Shown: positions 7,039-16,545, counted from the first letter of the stretch. The stretch is 64,000 nucleotides of DNA from Sporolactobacillus mangiferae (GCF_023336505.1 NZ_JAMAST010000009.1:20095-84094); one strand, 5' to 3'. The notes: generated from the letters alone by a model not told the origin. Numbers and translations: made by a program.

Positions 7039-8967
7039 ATGATGCAAGAAGCGAAGCTCACTCAGCTGCCAAATAACAGAACCACTATCCCTTTTCAGCT
7101 AAATGCACTGTGGAAAAGGCATGGCGAACTTATTGCAGCGTTATCCGGTGGTTTTCTGACTTTGTCCGCCTACATTCTGAATACATGTTCTGTTCCGTAT
7201 ACGTGGCTGCTCTACCCCGCCGCATACATGGCCGGCGGTTATTTCAAGGCAAGGGAAGGGCTCTCAGAGACATTGCAGACGCGCCGGCTGAATGTTGAAC
7301 TGCTGATGGTTATGGCCGCTATCGGCGCTGCCTGCATCAATCACTGGTTAGAAGGCTCCATTTTAATTTTTATCTTTGCGCTCAGTGGGGCCTTGGAGAC
7401 TTATTCCACGTCTAAAAGCACACATGCGCTTTCCGCACTGATGGATCTTCAGCCGGAAATCGCACATCTTATAGAGGACGACCATGAGACGAACGTTTCT
7501 GTAAAACAGCTGGTTCCGGGGGATATCATTCACATTAAGCCGGGGGAACATATCCCGACTGATGCGGTTATCATTCAAGGCGAAACGTCAGTTAATGAAG
7601 CGGCCATGACCGGAGAATCCGTACCCGTCTACAAAAAAGCCGCTTCCGAAGTAATGGCCGGCACCGTGAATCTTGACGGCAGTGTAACGGCCCGTGTCAC
7701 CAGGAGAAGCCGCGACTCTCGATTCAGCAGAATTCTTGACCTCGTTCAGTCTGCTCAAAAAGAAAAAGCACCCACTCAATTATTCATCGAACGATTTGAG
7801 CGAACTTATGTAAAAGGCGTTCTGATTGTTACTGCACTCATGCTTTTTGCACCACATTTTCTTTTTGAATGGTCGTGGAGCGAAACCATCTATCGCGCCA
7901 TGGTGCTGCTCGTCGTCGCCTCGCCCTGTGCACTGGTCGCATCGACAACGCCTGCCGTTCTTTCTGCTGTCGCCTGCGGGGCGCGCTGCGGCATACTGAT
8001 AAAAGGTGGTGTGCATTTGGAGGAGCTCTCAGCGATCAAAGCCATCGCATTTGATAAAACCGGCACGATCACGGGTGGCAATCCGGAGGTTACTCACTTT
8101 ATCAACCACAGTTCCCTTGACCAGAAAACGATTCTGGATCAAATTGCAGCAATTGAAAATCAATCATCGCATCCGCTTGGCAGAGCAATTGTCGCTTATG
8201 CCGCCAAAGTCACCGGCCATGCGCAGCTGCCGCTGGCCAATCATATTAAAGTGAAACCCGGCTTCGGTGTCATCGGCTATGTCACGAGTCACGAATACAT
8301 GATCGGAAAAGGAGAGATGATGGATGCTGATGCGCTGAATAACTTTCACCAGATTTACTCTCTCGAAGCTTCCAAAAACGATGAAACCATGGTTTACATT
8401 GCTTCAGAAGGAAAAATTATCGGATTGTTCATGCTCAAAGATCAGGTCAGAAGCTCCGCAAAAGCTACGATTCAGACACTCAGGAAAAACGGAATAAAAA
8501 CCATTATGATGACCGGCGATCACGAACGAACCGCAGCCATTGTGCAAAGGGAAACCGGTGTCGACACTTATATAGCCGACTGCCTTCCGGAGCATAAAGC
8601 AATGAAAATCAGGCAGCTGAATAAGCAATACGGCCATGTCGCAATGGTTGGAGACGGAATCAACGACACACCGGCCCTCGCCCAAGCCTCCGTCGGCATC
8701 GCCATGGGTGCTGGCAACGACGCTGCACTCGAAACCGCGGACGTTGTGCTCATGAAGAACGATCTGACGAAAATTGCCGATGCCGTTCGTCTTTCTAAAA
8801 AAATGAGCCGAATCGTCAAAACAAACATAGCGTTTGCAATGGCAATGATTGCTTTTTTGATTGCGACAAATGTTCTGCAATTGCTGACGATGTCTCTGGG
8901 TGTTGTCGGCCATGAAGGAAGTACGATCCTTGTGATTCTGAACGGATTAAGAATGCTGCGAGATTAG
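7039..8967 (+). CDS. pfeT: P1B4-type metal ATPase, ferrous iron efflux (PfeT-like)
   Basis: 642-aa P-type ATPase without an N-terminal heavy-metal domain. Visible motifs: phosphatase-loop TGES (191-194), membrane SPC (295-297), phosphorylated aspartate D339 in DKTGT, hinge GDGIND, and HEGST (625-629) in the last membrane region. SPC plus HEG-T defines the P1B4 subgroup, which includes B. subtilis PfeT (formerly ZosA), an iron exporter protecting against iron and peroxide stress. Fur-like and PerR-like boxes upstream fit that role. Cobalt or zinc transport is the main alternative. It converges with the BrkB gene, 21 bp apart. Confidence 0.88.
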   Translation: MMQEAKLTQLPNNRTTIPFQLNALWKRHGELIAALSGGFLTLSAYILNTCSVPYTWLLYPAAYMAGGYFKAREGLSETLQTRRLNVELLMVMAAIGAACINHWLEGSILIFIFALSGALETYSTSKSTHALSALMDLQPEIAHLIEDDHETNVSVKQLVPGDIIHIKPGEHIPTDAVIIQGETSVNEAAMTGESVPVYKKAASEVMAGTVNLDGSVTARVTRRSRDSRFSRILDLVQSAQKEKAPTQLFIERFERTYVKGVLIVTALMLFAPHFLFEWSWSETIYRAMVLLVVASPCALVASTTPAVLSAVACGARCGILIKGGVHLEELSAIKAIAFDKTGTITGGNPEVTHFINHSSLDQKTILDQIAAIENQSSHPLGRAIVAYAAKVTGHAQLPLANHIKVKPGFGVIGYVTSHEYMIGKGEMMDADALNNFHQIYSLEASKNDETMVYIASEGKIIGLFMLKDQVRSSAKATIQTLRKNGIKTIMMTGDHERTAAIVQRETGVDTYIADCLPEHKAMKIRQLNKQYGHVAMVGDGINDTPALAQASVGIAMGAGNDAALETADVVLMKNDLTKIADAVRLSKKMSRIVKTNIAFAMAMIAFLIATNVLQLLTMSLGVVGHEGSTILVILNGLRMLRD

Positions 8968-8988
8968 CACACGGCAGAGAGAGATCAA

Positions 8989-9843
8989 TTATTGATCAAA
9001 AGAATCTTTCTTTTTTACGTCGCTCCATTCATGAAGGATCCCATTAATCTGTCCACCAATAATGATGGTCAGCGCGGTCAGATAAAACCATAGCATAAGC
9101 ACGATGATTCCTCCGAGTGTTCCATACGTTGACGCGTAATTGCCAAGATAACGAACATAGAATGAAAAACCATAGGAAATGAATTGCCAGCCTGTGCCGG
9201 CGATGACTGAACCGACCAGAACTTCCTCCATTTTCAACCGCTTGTTTGGCCCGAGCCAATATAGAAATGCAAAAATAACAATAACAACGCAGAAAGTGAC
9301 CAAAGTGCTTAGCACAGACCACATGTCGGCGAATGTATGAGATATTCCTAAATAGGCAAACAATCTGCGTGCCAGCACGGCAGAAAATACATTGACTGCC
9401 AGTGTCATGGCAATAGCAAAAACCATCGCAACTGTGAAGCACATTGCCAAAAGGCGCGTGACAAAAAAAGATCTTGTCTCTCTAACCCGATAGGCGAGAT
9501 TTAACGTACGCATCAGCGCATTGATCGCATTCGACGCCGACCAGAGTGTTGCGACTACACCGACAGACAGCAGACTGCTTCGTTTAGTAAATACATTGTC
9601 CAGATTTTGCTGGATAAGGGCCATCACTTCTTTAGGTAAGTAGACGCCTATAAATGAAACGAGTTGTGAAGGATTAATACCGAGATACGGAATCACCGCA
9701 AATAAAAAAATAAACAGCGGAAAAAGCGACAACAGGAAATAATAGGCCAATGTTGCCGCTAAATCCGCCGTATGGTCATTAATAAAACGTTTGATCAGAA
9801 GCCTGGCGAAGAGAAGAATGTCCTTAAACCTTATTTTCCCCAC
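8989..9843 (-). CDS. YihY/BrkB-family membrane protein (YfkH-like)
   Basis: 284-aa protein with six predicted membrane helices. The N-terminal pattern DLAATLAYYFLLSLFPLFIF and the C-terminal GNYASTYGTLGGIIVLMLWFY are hallmarks of the YihY/BrkB family; the DUF-type fold is known but its substrate is not, despite the old name ribonuclease BN. The GTG start at 9843 has GGAGAAAC immediately upstream. The neighbouring YtxH-like and yfkJ genes on the same strand resemble the B. subtilis yfkH-yfkJ region, supporting the YfkH assignment. Confidence 0.82.
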   Translation of the reverse strand: MGKIRFKDILLFARLLIKRFINDHTADLAATLAYYFLLSLFPLFIFLFAVIPYLGINPSQLVSFIGVYLPKEVMALIQQNLDNVFTKRSSLLSVGVVATLWSASNAINALMRTLNLAYRVRETRSFFVTRLLAMCFTVAMVFAIAMTLAVNVFSAVLARRLFAYLGISHTFADMWSVLSTLVTFCVVIVIFAFLYWLGPNKRLKMEEVLVGSVIAGTGWQFISYGFSFYVRYLGNYASTYGTLGGIIVLMLWFYLTALTIIIGGQINGILHEWSDVKKKDSFDQ

Positions 9844-9884
9844 GTTTCTCCATCTCCGGTCTCTCTGTCCGTATTGGAACCTTT

Positions 9885-10433
9885 TTAAGCGTGCTGCGTT
9901 GAATGTTTGTTCGTTCCGTTCTTATGCTTCGGCTCATGATGCTGAACCGGTTTTTTATCATTCAGATTTGGCATTGTTCCCGGATTCGGGACCGATGTCT
10001 CATTTTCAAGCCGCTGCAGCGCGTCCTGTTCTGTATCAATCAGCATGGGTTCCTGAAAATTGGCCATGTTCTGTCCGGATCGCTTGATTTTACCAGCCAT
10101 CTCGGCAATCTCATTTCCAATTTCCATCACATACTGATAGGTGTCGTTCGTACTCGATCCGGCTTTCTCGACACGGTCAACCATTTCCTGAAAGTCGCTT
10201 GAAATTTCGCGTGCAAGCCCTTTTACACGTGTCCCCGTCACTTTCAAATAATTACCGACTTGATTTGGATGCTGATAAACCGTACGAACCGCCTGAGCAC
10301 AATTATTTGCTGAAGTCGACAGACGGTGGCCCCAGACCGATCGTGTCTCCCGGCTCATCAGAGACAAACCGCAGCCAACCACTCCGCCGATCAGCATAAA
10401 TTTGCCCATCTGGCTTTTGCCATAAACACTCAT
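9885..10433 (-). CDS. YtxH-like membrane-associated protein
   Basis: 182-aa protein with one hydrophobic N-terminal segment (FMLIGGVVGCGLSLMS) followed by charged helices and a hydrophilic His/Lys/Asn-rich tail (QHHEPKHKNGTNKHSTQHA). The glycine-rich helix followed by SRETR resembles the YtxH general-stress domain, but the match is loose. The ATG at 10433 is preceded by a GGGGGG ribosome site. It lies 41 bp upstream of the BrkB gene, likely co-transcribed. It may be the counterpart of B. subtilis YfkI by position; function unknown. Confidence 0.65.
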   Translation of the reverse strand: MSVYGKSQMGKFMLIGGVVGCGLSLMSRETRSVWGHRLSTSANNCAQAVRTVYQHPNQVGNYLKVTGTRVKGLAREISSDFQEMVDRVEKAGSSTNDTYQYVMEIGNEIAEMAGKIKRSGQNMANFQEPMLIDTEQDALQRLENETSVPNPGTMPNLNDKKPVQHHEPKHKNGTNKHSTQHA

Positions 10434-10552
10434 CAGATTCTGCCCCCCTCGCAGTGCTGTAACCCTTTACGGATTACACATGTAGTGTGCGCAGGATTAC
10501 TTTGGAATATGAGGCGCTTTGCTGAGGAGTCATCTGCTAAATTGTGGCTTAT

Positions 10553-11023
10553 TTACATTTTCCGGATAACGGCGGAAAGCTCTCTTATAAGCTGGTCCGT
10601 GCCTTGATCAATCATTTCATAAACTTCGTCAAATCGACCGGTATAATAAGGATCGGGAACATCGCGCTGCGGCTTATCGTGAAGCAGTGTCATAAAGCGC
10701 TCAATCTTCGCTTTATTCATCCCGGCAAGACGAAGCAGCTCGCGCTCATTCTGATGATCCATCGCATAGATCCGATCGAAAGTGTCAAAATCATCAGGGG
10801 CGATTTGCCTTGCCTTAATCCCCTGAAATGAAATGCCCGCAGCGGCCAGTACCTGCCGCGTGCCTCGATGCGGCGCATCACCGACATGCCAGTTGCCTGT
10901 ACCGGCCGAATCGACTTCGATCTGACTCGTCAGATCCGCTCTTTCGATTTTATGCCGCAAGACAGCTTCAGCCATCGGTGAACGGCAGATATTACCGAGA
11001 CAGACAAACAGCACACGCATCAT
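10553..11023 (-). CDS. yfkJ: Low-molecular-weight protein tyrosine phosphatase (YfkJ-like)
   Basis: 156-aa enzyme with the complete signature CLGNICRS (nucleophile C8, phosphate-binding R14) and the general acid D124 in DPYY, so it should be active. Family members hydrolyse phosphotyrosine and possibly phosphoarginine; YfkJ in B. subtilis is a stress-linked member. The first of two adjacent ATG codons follows AAGGGAGCGATC. The 119-bp gap to the YtxH-like gene shows no terminator. Confidence 0.88.
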   Translation of the reverse strand: MMRVLFVCLGNICRSPMAEAVLRHKIERADLTSQIEVDSAGTGNWHVGDAPHRGTRQVLAAAGISFQGIKARQIAPDDFDTFDRIYAMDHQNERELLRLAGMNKAKIERFMTLLHDKPQRDVPDPYYTGRFDEVYEMIDQGTDQLIRELSAVIRKM

Positions 11024-11126
11024 GATCGCTCCCTTGAAGTGTTTCTCTCTTTATCATAACAAGAATATTCGAAAACAACAAAAACGATGCGTTATCTTAA
11101 GCAATAAAGCTGCATCGCCCGAAGCA

Positions 11127-11155
11127 TAGACAGACGATTTAATTACGTGTACAAT
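11127..11155 (+). promoter_or_regulatory. Sigma-A promoter of the VIT-family gene
   Basis: TAGACA (11127-11132), 17-bp spacer, TACAAT (11150-11155). Transcription from about 11162 would give a 137-nt leader before the ATG at 11299. Confidence 0.6.
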
Positions 11156-11164
11156 GAGGGCAGA

Positions 11165-11179
11165 GAATAATAATTATTT
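11165..11179. promoter_or_regulatory. PerR/Fur-family-like box at the VIT transcription start
   Basis: GAATAATAATTATTT has a perfect ATAAT-A-ATTAT core and matches the PerR consensus at 10 of 14 positions. It lies at the predicted transcription start, suitable for repression. AT-rich composition makes chance possible. Confidence 0.35.
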
Positions 11180-11191
11180 TAATTTTTTAAT

Positions 11192-11219
11192 GATGCTGTC
11201 ATCCATTCGGATGGCAGCA
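11192..11219 (+). other. Strong hairpin in the VIT gene 5' leader
   Basis: ATGCTGTCATCC pairs with GGATGGCAGCAT (one U-G pair) around an ATTC tetraloop, a 12-bp stem. No T tract follows it on the plus strand, so it does not look like a simple terminator. It could be a leader RNA element or a DNA operator. It does not match the yybP-ykoY manganese riboswitch as I know it. Confidence 0.55.
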
Positions 11220-11298
11220 TGACTCGTTTCAGGGGTTATGAAGATGATTTTTATTCTCATTTAACATTTTAAATTTTCATTTTGGAGCGTGCATTAAT

Positions 11299-11976
11299 AT
11301 GAAACATGAAGATAATGATTTAGGCCAGAAGCTAAATGTACTGCGCGCCGGTGTTCTCGGTGCAAATGACGGCATTGTCTCAATTGCTGGCATTGTTATC
11401 GGCGTTGCCGGAGCAACATCACACACCGCAACCTTGCTCATTTCCGGATTAGCCGGACTTGTCGCTGGTGCCCTGTCAATGGGTGGCGGAGAATATGTGT
11501 CGGTCAGTACACAGAAAGATACAGAAAAAGCGGTTGTTGAAGCAGAAAAGATCAGACTCAAAGAGGATTACGAAGGCGAGATCCATGAATTGGCTCATAT
11601 TTATATGAAAAATGGACTTTCAGAAGACTTGTCGCAAAAAGTCGCTGTCGCGTTAATGAATAAAGATGCACTTGGTGCCCATACCAGTGCAGAACTTGGG
11701 GTCAGGCCCGATAAATATGTCAATCCATGGCATGCGGCCTTTTCCTCAATGGGTTCGTTTGCACTTGGTGCGATACTGCCCCTGCTGTCTATTTTGCTCG
11801 CACCTATGCCCATTCGTGTCCCCTTTACAGCCATTGCGGTTCTGATTGCACTCGGCATGACTGGATTCATCAGTGCCTGTTTAGGCGGCGCGCCAAAATG
11901 GCCTGCCATTTGCAGAAATATATTCGTTGGTGCCTTGACAATGGCTATAACCTTTACTGTGGGCCGGTTCATGTAA
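11299..11976 (+). CDS. VIT1/CCC1-family iron or manganese transporter
   Basis: 225-aa membrane protein with five predicted helices. LRAGVLGANDGIVSIAGIVIGVAGA is the classic VIT1/CCC1 opening, followed by a second glycine-rich helix (GGGEYVSVSTQKD) and a charged cytoplasmic segment with several Glu residues (residues 78-105) where metal is bound in family structures. These proteins move Fe2+ or Mn2+ out of the cytoplasm. The ATG follows TTGGAG. The gene has its own promoter, a PerR-like box and a structured leader; pfeT, another candidate iron exporter, lies 2.3 kb away. Confidence 0.85.
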   Translation: MKHEDNDLGQKLNVLRAGVLGANDGIVSIAGIVIGVAGATSHTATLLISGLAGLVAGALSMGGGEYVSVSTQKDTEKAVVEAEKIRLKEDYEGEIHELAHIYMKNGLSEDLSQKVAVALMNKDALGAHTSAELGVRPDKYVNPWHAAFSSMGSFALGAILPLLSILLAPMPIRVPFTAIAVLIALGMTGFISACLGGAPKWPAICRNIFVGALTMAITFTVGRFM

Positions 11977-12104
11977 TCCGTTTTAATATTAAGGAATCTG
12001 TTGTGCTTCATAAAGCTTGCCATCCATCGATGTGCTGAAACCGTGTGTTCTCATCGTACTGCCGAAAAATGCTGAAAAAGGAACCGATAAATCGACAGTT
12101 AAGA

Positions 12105-12132
12105 TTAACAGCAGCACTTTTTTAGTTATAAT
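12105..12132 (+). promoter_or_regulatory. Sigma-A promoter of the adenine deaminase gene
   Basis: TTAACA (12105-12110), 16-bp spacer and a perfect TATAAT (12127-12132), about 50 bp upstream of the TTG start. No purine riboswitch or PurR box was recognised. Confidence 0.65.
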
Positions 12133-12182
12133 GGTCTATATATAAGCCGAGGCGTACAAGAGATGAAGGGAAGTTAAAAGCA

Positions 12183-13919
12183 TTGGCAATAAATAAAAAC
12201 CATCTGATCAGGCGGATCAACAGTGCCGCAAAAAAGGAACCGGCAGATCTGGTATTCAAAAATGGAAAAATTATTGATGTATTCAGCGGTGAATGTTTAT
12301 CTGGCGATGTCGCCGTTACGGACGGCATGATCGTTGGTATCGGCAGCTACGACGGCAAAGAAGTGATCGACGCGCGGGGGAAATACATCAGTCCCGCATT
12401 GATTGATGCGCATGTGCACATCGAATCTTCACTGCTGACCCCGGGCGCTTTTTCCGATGTGCTTGCCGCTCACGGAGTGACTGCCGCCATTACCGATCCA
12501 CATGAAATCGCAAATGTACTCGGCACGAGCGGCATAAAGTTTATGCTGGACCGTGCAAAAGAGAGCAGCATTGACTTATATGTCATGCTTCCCTCTTCGG
12601 TTCCGGCAACCTCATTCGAACATAACGGTGCCGTGCTGGATGCTGCGGATCTGGAACCGCTGTTTCAGGAACCCAATGTCATCGGACTTGCGGAAGTTAT
12701 GGATTTTCCTGCCGTACTGAACGCGGAATCCAAAATGACTGATAAGCTCGTCATGACGCAAAAGCACAGCTGGCGCATTGACGGACATGCGGCCGGTCTC
12801 GACGCGCGCGGCGTGAATGTTTATAAAGCGGCCGGAATACGAACCGATCATGAATGCGTCACGATTAAAGAGGCTCAGGACCGGCTCTCACGCGGACTCT
12901 ATGTCATGATTCGCCAGGGGACAGTCGCCAAAGATTTGCCGCAGCTGATCCCGCTCGTTAACACGAGGAACAGCCGCCGCTTCCTCTTCTGTACGGATGA
13001 CAAGTATCCCGACGATCTGATTCAGGAAGGCAGCGTTGATCATAATGTACGAATGGCTATAGCCGCCGGACTGGATCCGATTGACTGTATTCGGATTGCA
13101 TCGCTCAACGCTGCAGAATGCTACGGTTTTCATGAAAAAGGTGCCGTTGCTCCCGGATATGAAGCAAACCTGCTCCTTCTAAGCGATCTCGAACATTTTT
13201 CCATTGCTCAGGTATACGCGCACGGAAAGCTGATTGCTGAAAACGGCTGCACATTAAAAAAACATACCGGCTCATCAGTCAAAGCAGCAGAACATCCGCT
13301 GATCCTGCCGACTCTTGACCCTGCGCAGTTGAGCATTCCTTTAAAGGCTTCCCATCTGGCACACGTCATCGAGATCATTCCTAACAGTCTGGTTACGCAC
13401 GACCGAATCGAGAAAGTGCCTGCAAAGAACAATGCTTTTGTCTATACTGAAGGTCATGATTATCTAAAGCTCGCAGTTATCGAGCGCCATCGGGGACTTG
13501 GCATGATCGGCCTTGGAATCGTCAAGGGATTTGGCATGACTTCGGGCGCAATCGCTACGACCATCGCCCACGATTCACATAATCTGGTCGCCGCCGGCAG
13601 CTGTGATACCGACATCATCACGGCAGCTCACTATTTAAAAGAAATCGGCGGCGGCATGGTTGTGGCCAATAAAGGGAAAATAATGGCCGAACTTGCGCTC
13701 CCGGTTGCCGGATTAATGACTGACATGCCCGCAAATGAAGTAGCTGAGGCATTGAAAAAATTACGTGCAGCCGCTTCTCTGCTGGGCATTTCCAATGCAT
13801 TCAATCCGTTTCTCACTCTGTCCTTTTTAAGTCTCCCCGTCATTCCGGACTTAAAGCTGACGGATACCGGTTTGTTTGATGTACGTACATTCCGTCATAT
13901 CCACGTATCTGTCGATTGA
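12183..13919 (+). CDS. adeC: Adenine deaminase
   Basis: 578-aa amidohydrolase that converts adenine to hypoxanthine and ammonia in purine salvage. Metal-binding HVHIESS lies at residues 77-83, followed by a TDPHEIANV segment, and HAAGL and the FCTDDKYPDDL region appear later, all typical of AdeC. The C-terminal part (LGIVKGFGMTSGAIATTIAHDSHN) is the AdeC-specific domain. Length fits B. subtilis AdeC (577 aa). The TTG start is preceded by GAAGGGAAG at slightly long spacing. rsmF follows 34 bp downstream and may be co-transcribed. Confidence 0.93.
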   Translation: MAINKNHLIRRINSAAKKEPADLVFKNGKIIDVFSGECLSGDVAVTDGMIVGIGSYDGKEVIDARGKYISPALIDAHVHIESSLLTPGAFSDVLAAHGVTAAITDPHEIANVLGTSGIKFMLDRAKESSIDLYVMLPSSVPATSFEHNGAVLDAADLEPLFQEPNVIGLAEVMDFPAVLNAESKMTDKLVMTQKHSWRIDGHAAGLDARGVNVYKAAGIRTDHECVTIKEAQDRLSRGLYVMIRQGTVAKDLPQLIPLVNTRNSRRFLFCTDDKYPDDLIQEGSVDHNVRMAIAAGLDPIDCIRIASLNAAECYGFHEKGAVAPGYEANLLLLSDLEHFSIAQVYAHGKLIAENGCTLKKHTGSSVKAAEHPLILPTLDPAQLSIPLKASHLAHVIEIIPNSLVTHDRIEKVPAKNNAFVYTEGHDYLKLAVIERHRGLGMIGLGIVKGFGMTSGAIATTIAHDSHNLVAAGSCDTDIITAAHYLKEIGGGMVVANKGKIMAELALPVAGLMTDMPANEVAEALKKLRAAASLLGISNAFNPFLTLSFLSLPVIPDLKLTDTGLFDVRTFRHIHVSVD

Positions 13920-13953
13920 ACGTGATACAGCTTTGTTAAGGAGGATTTTTTTC

Positions 13954-15330
13954 TTGATCGATCTGCCTGAAGCATTTACAGAAAAAATGATCGCGCTCAT
14001 GGGCGAAGAGGCACATGATTTTTTTGAAACGTACAATGATCAGCGTGCACTTGGGCTACGCATCAATTCGTTAAAAACGGATGCAGAGAAACTAAAGGCT
14101 CTGGCACCTTTTCACATGGAGCAGGTTCCATTCTGCCCCGCAGGTTTTTACTATCAGAAAAATGACATGCCCGGCAAACATCCCTTCCACCAGGCCGGGC
14201 TTTACTACATACAGGAACCGACCGCGATGTTTGTCGCGGAAGTGCTGGCACCAAAACCCGGCGAGCGCGTGCTTGATCTGTGTGCGGCACCGGGCGGAAA
14301 GTCAACACAGCTTGCCGCCAAGATGAACAACACCGGGTTACTGGTTGCCAATGAGCCTTATCCGGCACGGGCAAAAATACTTTCTGAAAATATTGAGCGC
14401 ATGGGCATTACCAATACAGTGGTTACCAATGAACGTCCGGAACGGCTTGCCAATTATTTCCCGGGCTATTTTGACAGAATTCTCGTTGATGCCCCCTGTT
14501 CGGGGGAAGGAATGTTCCGAAAAGACCCGGAAGCGATGCATTACTGGAGCCCGGGACACGTCGCCGAATGTGCACATTTGCAGGCACAGATTCTGGAACA
14601 CGCCTATCATATGCTGCGCAGTGGGGGCACGCTCGTCTATTCGACCTGTACGTTCTCTCCTGAAGAAAATGAGCAGATCATCGAAGCCTTCCTTGAAAAG
14701 CATCACGATCTTGAGCTGCTTCCTATTGACAAATCTTCGGGAGCTTCCAGCGGCCGGCCTGAATGGACGAACACCGAAAACCCGGCGCTGGCAGAAACAG
14801 CCCGCCTCTGGCCGCATCAGCTGCACGGAGAGGGACATTTTACTGCAAAACTGTGCAAACATGGCCAAGCACCGCAGCGAAAACAAACAGCAGCCCGCTC
14901 AATCAAAGAGAACGATTTAAAAGATTACCGCACCTTCGAAGGCCAGGCGTTAAAAAAAAGGCTGACAGGCATCTTCCGGCTTATCGGCAGTCAGCTCTTT
15001 ATGTATCCGAATGCATGTCCCGACTTAAACGGATTAAAGGTTGCCCGTTCGGGTCTTCATTTAGGCGAGATGAAGAAGAAGCGTTTTGAACCGAATCACG
15101 CACTGGCGCTTGCGCTCCCTGCCGAAGCATTTCAGAATGTTTATCCGCTGCGCTCTTCCGACAACGAATGGAAACGTTACCTCCACGGTGAAACACTGAC
15201 CGCGGAGAATATGCCGAAGGGATGGACCGTAGTCACAATCGATGGATTTCCGCTTGGATGGGGCAAAGCCGCAGGCGGCATTCTGAAAAATTTCTATCCA
15301 AAGGGTCTGCGCCGGCGTGGCCTGAATTAA
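13954..15330 (+). CDS. rsmF: 16S rRNA m5C methyltransferase, RsmF/YebU family
   Basis: 458-aa RNA cytosine-C5 methyltransferase. The SAM motif LDLCAAPGGKST is at about 107-118, the DAPCSGEGMF motif carries C182 and VYSTCTFSPEENE carries C232, the release and catalytic cysteines of the family. The C-terminal extension (residues 330-458) with GFPLGWGKA matches the PUA-like region of the RsmF type in Firmicutes. The TTG at 13954 follows AAGGAGG at nine-base spacing; longer in-frame versions overlap adeC and have no ribosome site. Confidence 0.88.
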   Translation: MIDLPEAFTEKMIALMGEEAHDFFETYNDQRALGLRINSLKTDAEKLKALAPFHMEQVPFCPAGFYYQKNDMPGKHPFHQAGLYYIQEPTAMFVAEVLAPKPGERVLDLCAAPGGKSTQLAAKMNNTGLLVANEPYPARAKILSENIERMGITNTVVTNERPERLANYFPGYFDRILVDAPCSGEGMFRKDPEAMHYWSPGHVAECAHLQAQILEHAYHMLRSGGTLVYSTCTFSPEENEQIIEAFLEKHHDLELLPIDKSSGASSGRPEWTNTENPALAETARLWPHQLHGEGHFTAKLCKHGQAPQRKQTAARSIKENDLKDYRTFEGQALKKRLTGIFRLIGSQLFMYPNACPDLNGLKVARSGLHLGEMKKKRFEPNHALALALPAEAFQNVYPLRSSDNEWKRYLHGETLTAENMPKGWTVVTIDGFPLGWGKAAGGILKNFYPKGLRRRGLN

Positions 15331-15352
15331 TGATAAAGGGAGGAAGATTCCG

Positions 15353-16216
15353 ATGCCGATCTTAAAAAAAGGTGATACGGTCGGTCTGATCTCATGCTCC
15401 GACGGACTTCGCCAAAAAGAAACACCTACATTAAAAAAACTTAAAGAAAAACTCAGTACGCTGGGACTGACAACCGTTGAAGCAAAAAACATTTTTCGAA
15501 ATGCGCAATCACCGTTCAGCGGAACGCCCCAGGAACGTGCGTCCGAATTCATGCGTCTCGTCAGTCACCCGAAAGTAAAAGCGATTTTTGATGTATCCGG
15601 CGGGGACAGCGCCAACCAGATTCTGCCTTATCTTGATTTTGACATGATTCGCGACCGCGCAGTGCCCTTCATTGGAATCAGTGATCTTTCAGTGATCAAT
15701 AATGCGATCTACGCGCGTACGAGTCTGCCCGCTTATCATTATCGAATTAAAAATCTTGCCGGTTCATTTTCAGAAGAGCAAGCCGAGTTATTTAACTCAT
15801 TTTTCATGGACAGTCGTCAGACTGAGCCATTCACACTTCACTGGCTGCGTGGCAGGAAAATGGCCGGTACCGTAATCGGTGGTAATATTCGCTGTTTTTT
15901 AAAACTTGCAGGCACACGTTACTTCCCCGATCCAAAGGATAAAATCCTGTTTCTTGAAGCATTGGGTGGAAAGGCAGCCCGTATGGCTTCACTGCTTGCA
16001 CAGCTGGAGCAGCTGTCTGTGTTTGATAAGTGTGCCGGCGTACTGCTTGGCACGTTTACTGAGATGCAGGCGAATAACGATCGACCCATCATTGAGGACC
16101 TGGTACTTGAGATTACCGAACGCCATGCGCTGCCGGTTGCCAAAACAGAACAGCTCGGCCATGGCGAAGACGCCCGTTGTCTTGCGATTGGGCACCCTCT
16201 AACACTTGGCATGTGA
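15353..16216 (+). CDS. S66-family LD-carboxypeptidase-like protein
   Basis: 287-aa protein of peptidase family S66 (LdcA/MccF). The likely triad is S110 in GISD, E202 in FLEALGG and H270 in LGHGED. LdcA members trim the terminal D-alanine from murein tetrapeptides; MccF members cleave microcin C-type adenylates and confer self-immunity. With no secretion signal it is cytoplasmic, consistent with recycling of cell-wall peptides. The ATG follows GGGAGGAAGATTCCG, 22 bp after rsmF, so the two may form an operon. Assignment between the LdcA and MccF roles is not possible from sequence reading alone. Confidence 0.8.
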   Translation: MPILKKGDTVGLISCSDGLRQKETPTLKKLKEKLSTLGLTTVEAKNIFRNAQSPFSGTPQERASEFMRLVSHPKVKAIFDVSGGDSANQILPYLDFDMIRDRAVPFIGISDLSVINNAIYARTSLPAYHYRIKNLAGSFSEEQAELFNSFFMDSRQTEPFTLHWLRGRKMAGTVIGGNIRCFLKLAGTRYFPDPKDKILFLEALGGKAARMASLLAQLEQLSVFDKCAGVLLGTFTEMQANNDRPIIEDLVLEITERHALPVAKTEQLGHGEDARCLAIGHPLTLGM

Positions 16217-16254
16217 CGGAGCAAAAAAACTTTGGTAAACTGCAGGCAGCCTGT

Positions 16255-16545
16255 TTACGGATAAATCACAAACAGTAAAACGCTTGCCCCAAGCTGTGAG
16301 ATGCCAAAAAGAAACAGGCGGCCGCCCAGACCCATTCTTTTTTTCGTATCCTCCCGGCTTTCGGAGGCAAGATTAGCACGCATTCGATCTCCGCTGACGA
16401 ATACATTGGAAAGAACACCCGCAAGCAGCAGGCAGACTACAGCAAGTGCAAATGTGATTGTCAAAAGGAGTTTATGAAAAGGTGTCAGGATGCCAAGCAA
16501 CAGAAGAACAAGCGCTATAATGAGTCCTGTCAGGAAAAACTTCAC
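16255..16545 (-). CDS. Small membrane protein, DUF5316-like
   Basis: 96-aa protein with three predicted membrane helices (residues 1-20, 28-50 and 75-95). The segment FVSGDRMRANLASESREDTKKR between helices two and three resembles the DUF5316 signature known from Bacillus small membrane proteins; function unknown. The GTG start at 16545 follows GGAGGTG; a longer frame extending upstream has no ribosome site and unlikely composition. It converges with the S66 gene, 38 bp apart. Confidence 0.65.
   Translation of the reverse strand: MKFFLTGLIIALVLLLLGILTPFHKLLLTITFALAVVCLLLAGVLSNVFVSGDRMRANLASESREDTKKRMGLGGRLFLFGISQLGASVLLFVIYP

Noticed and set aside
11977..12182. Purine riboswitch before the adenine deaminase gene
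   Set aside because: No purine-riboswitch loop motifs; a good promoter close to the start leaves only a short leader.
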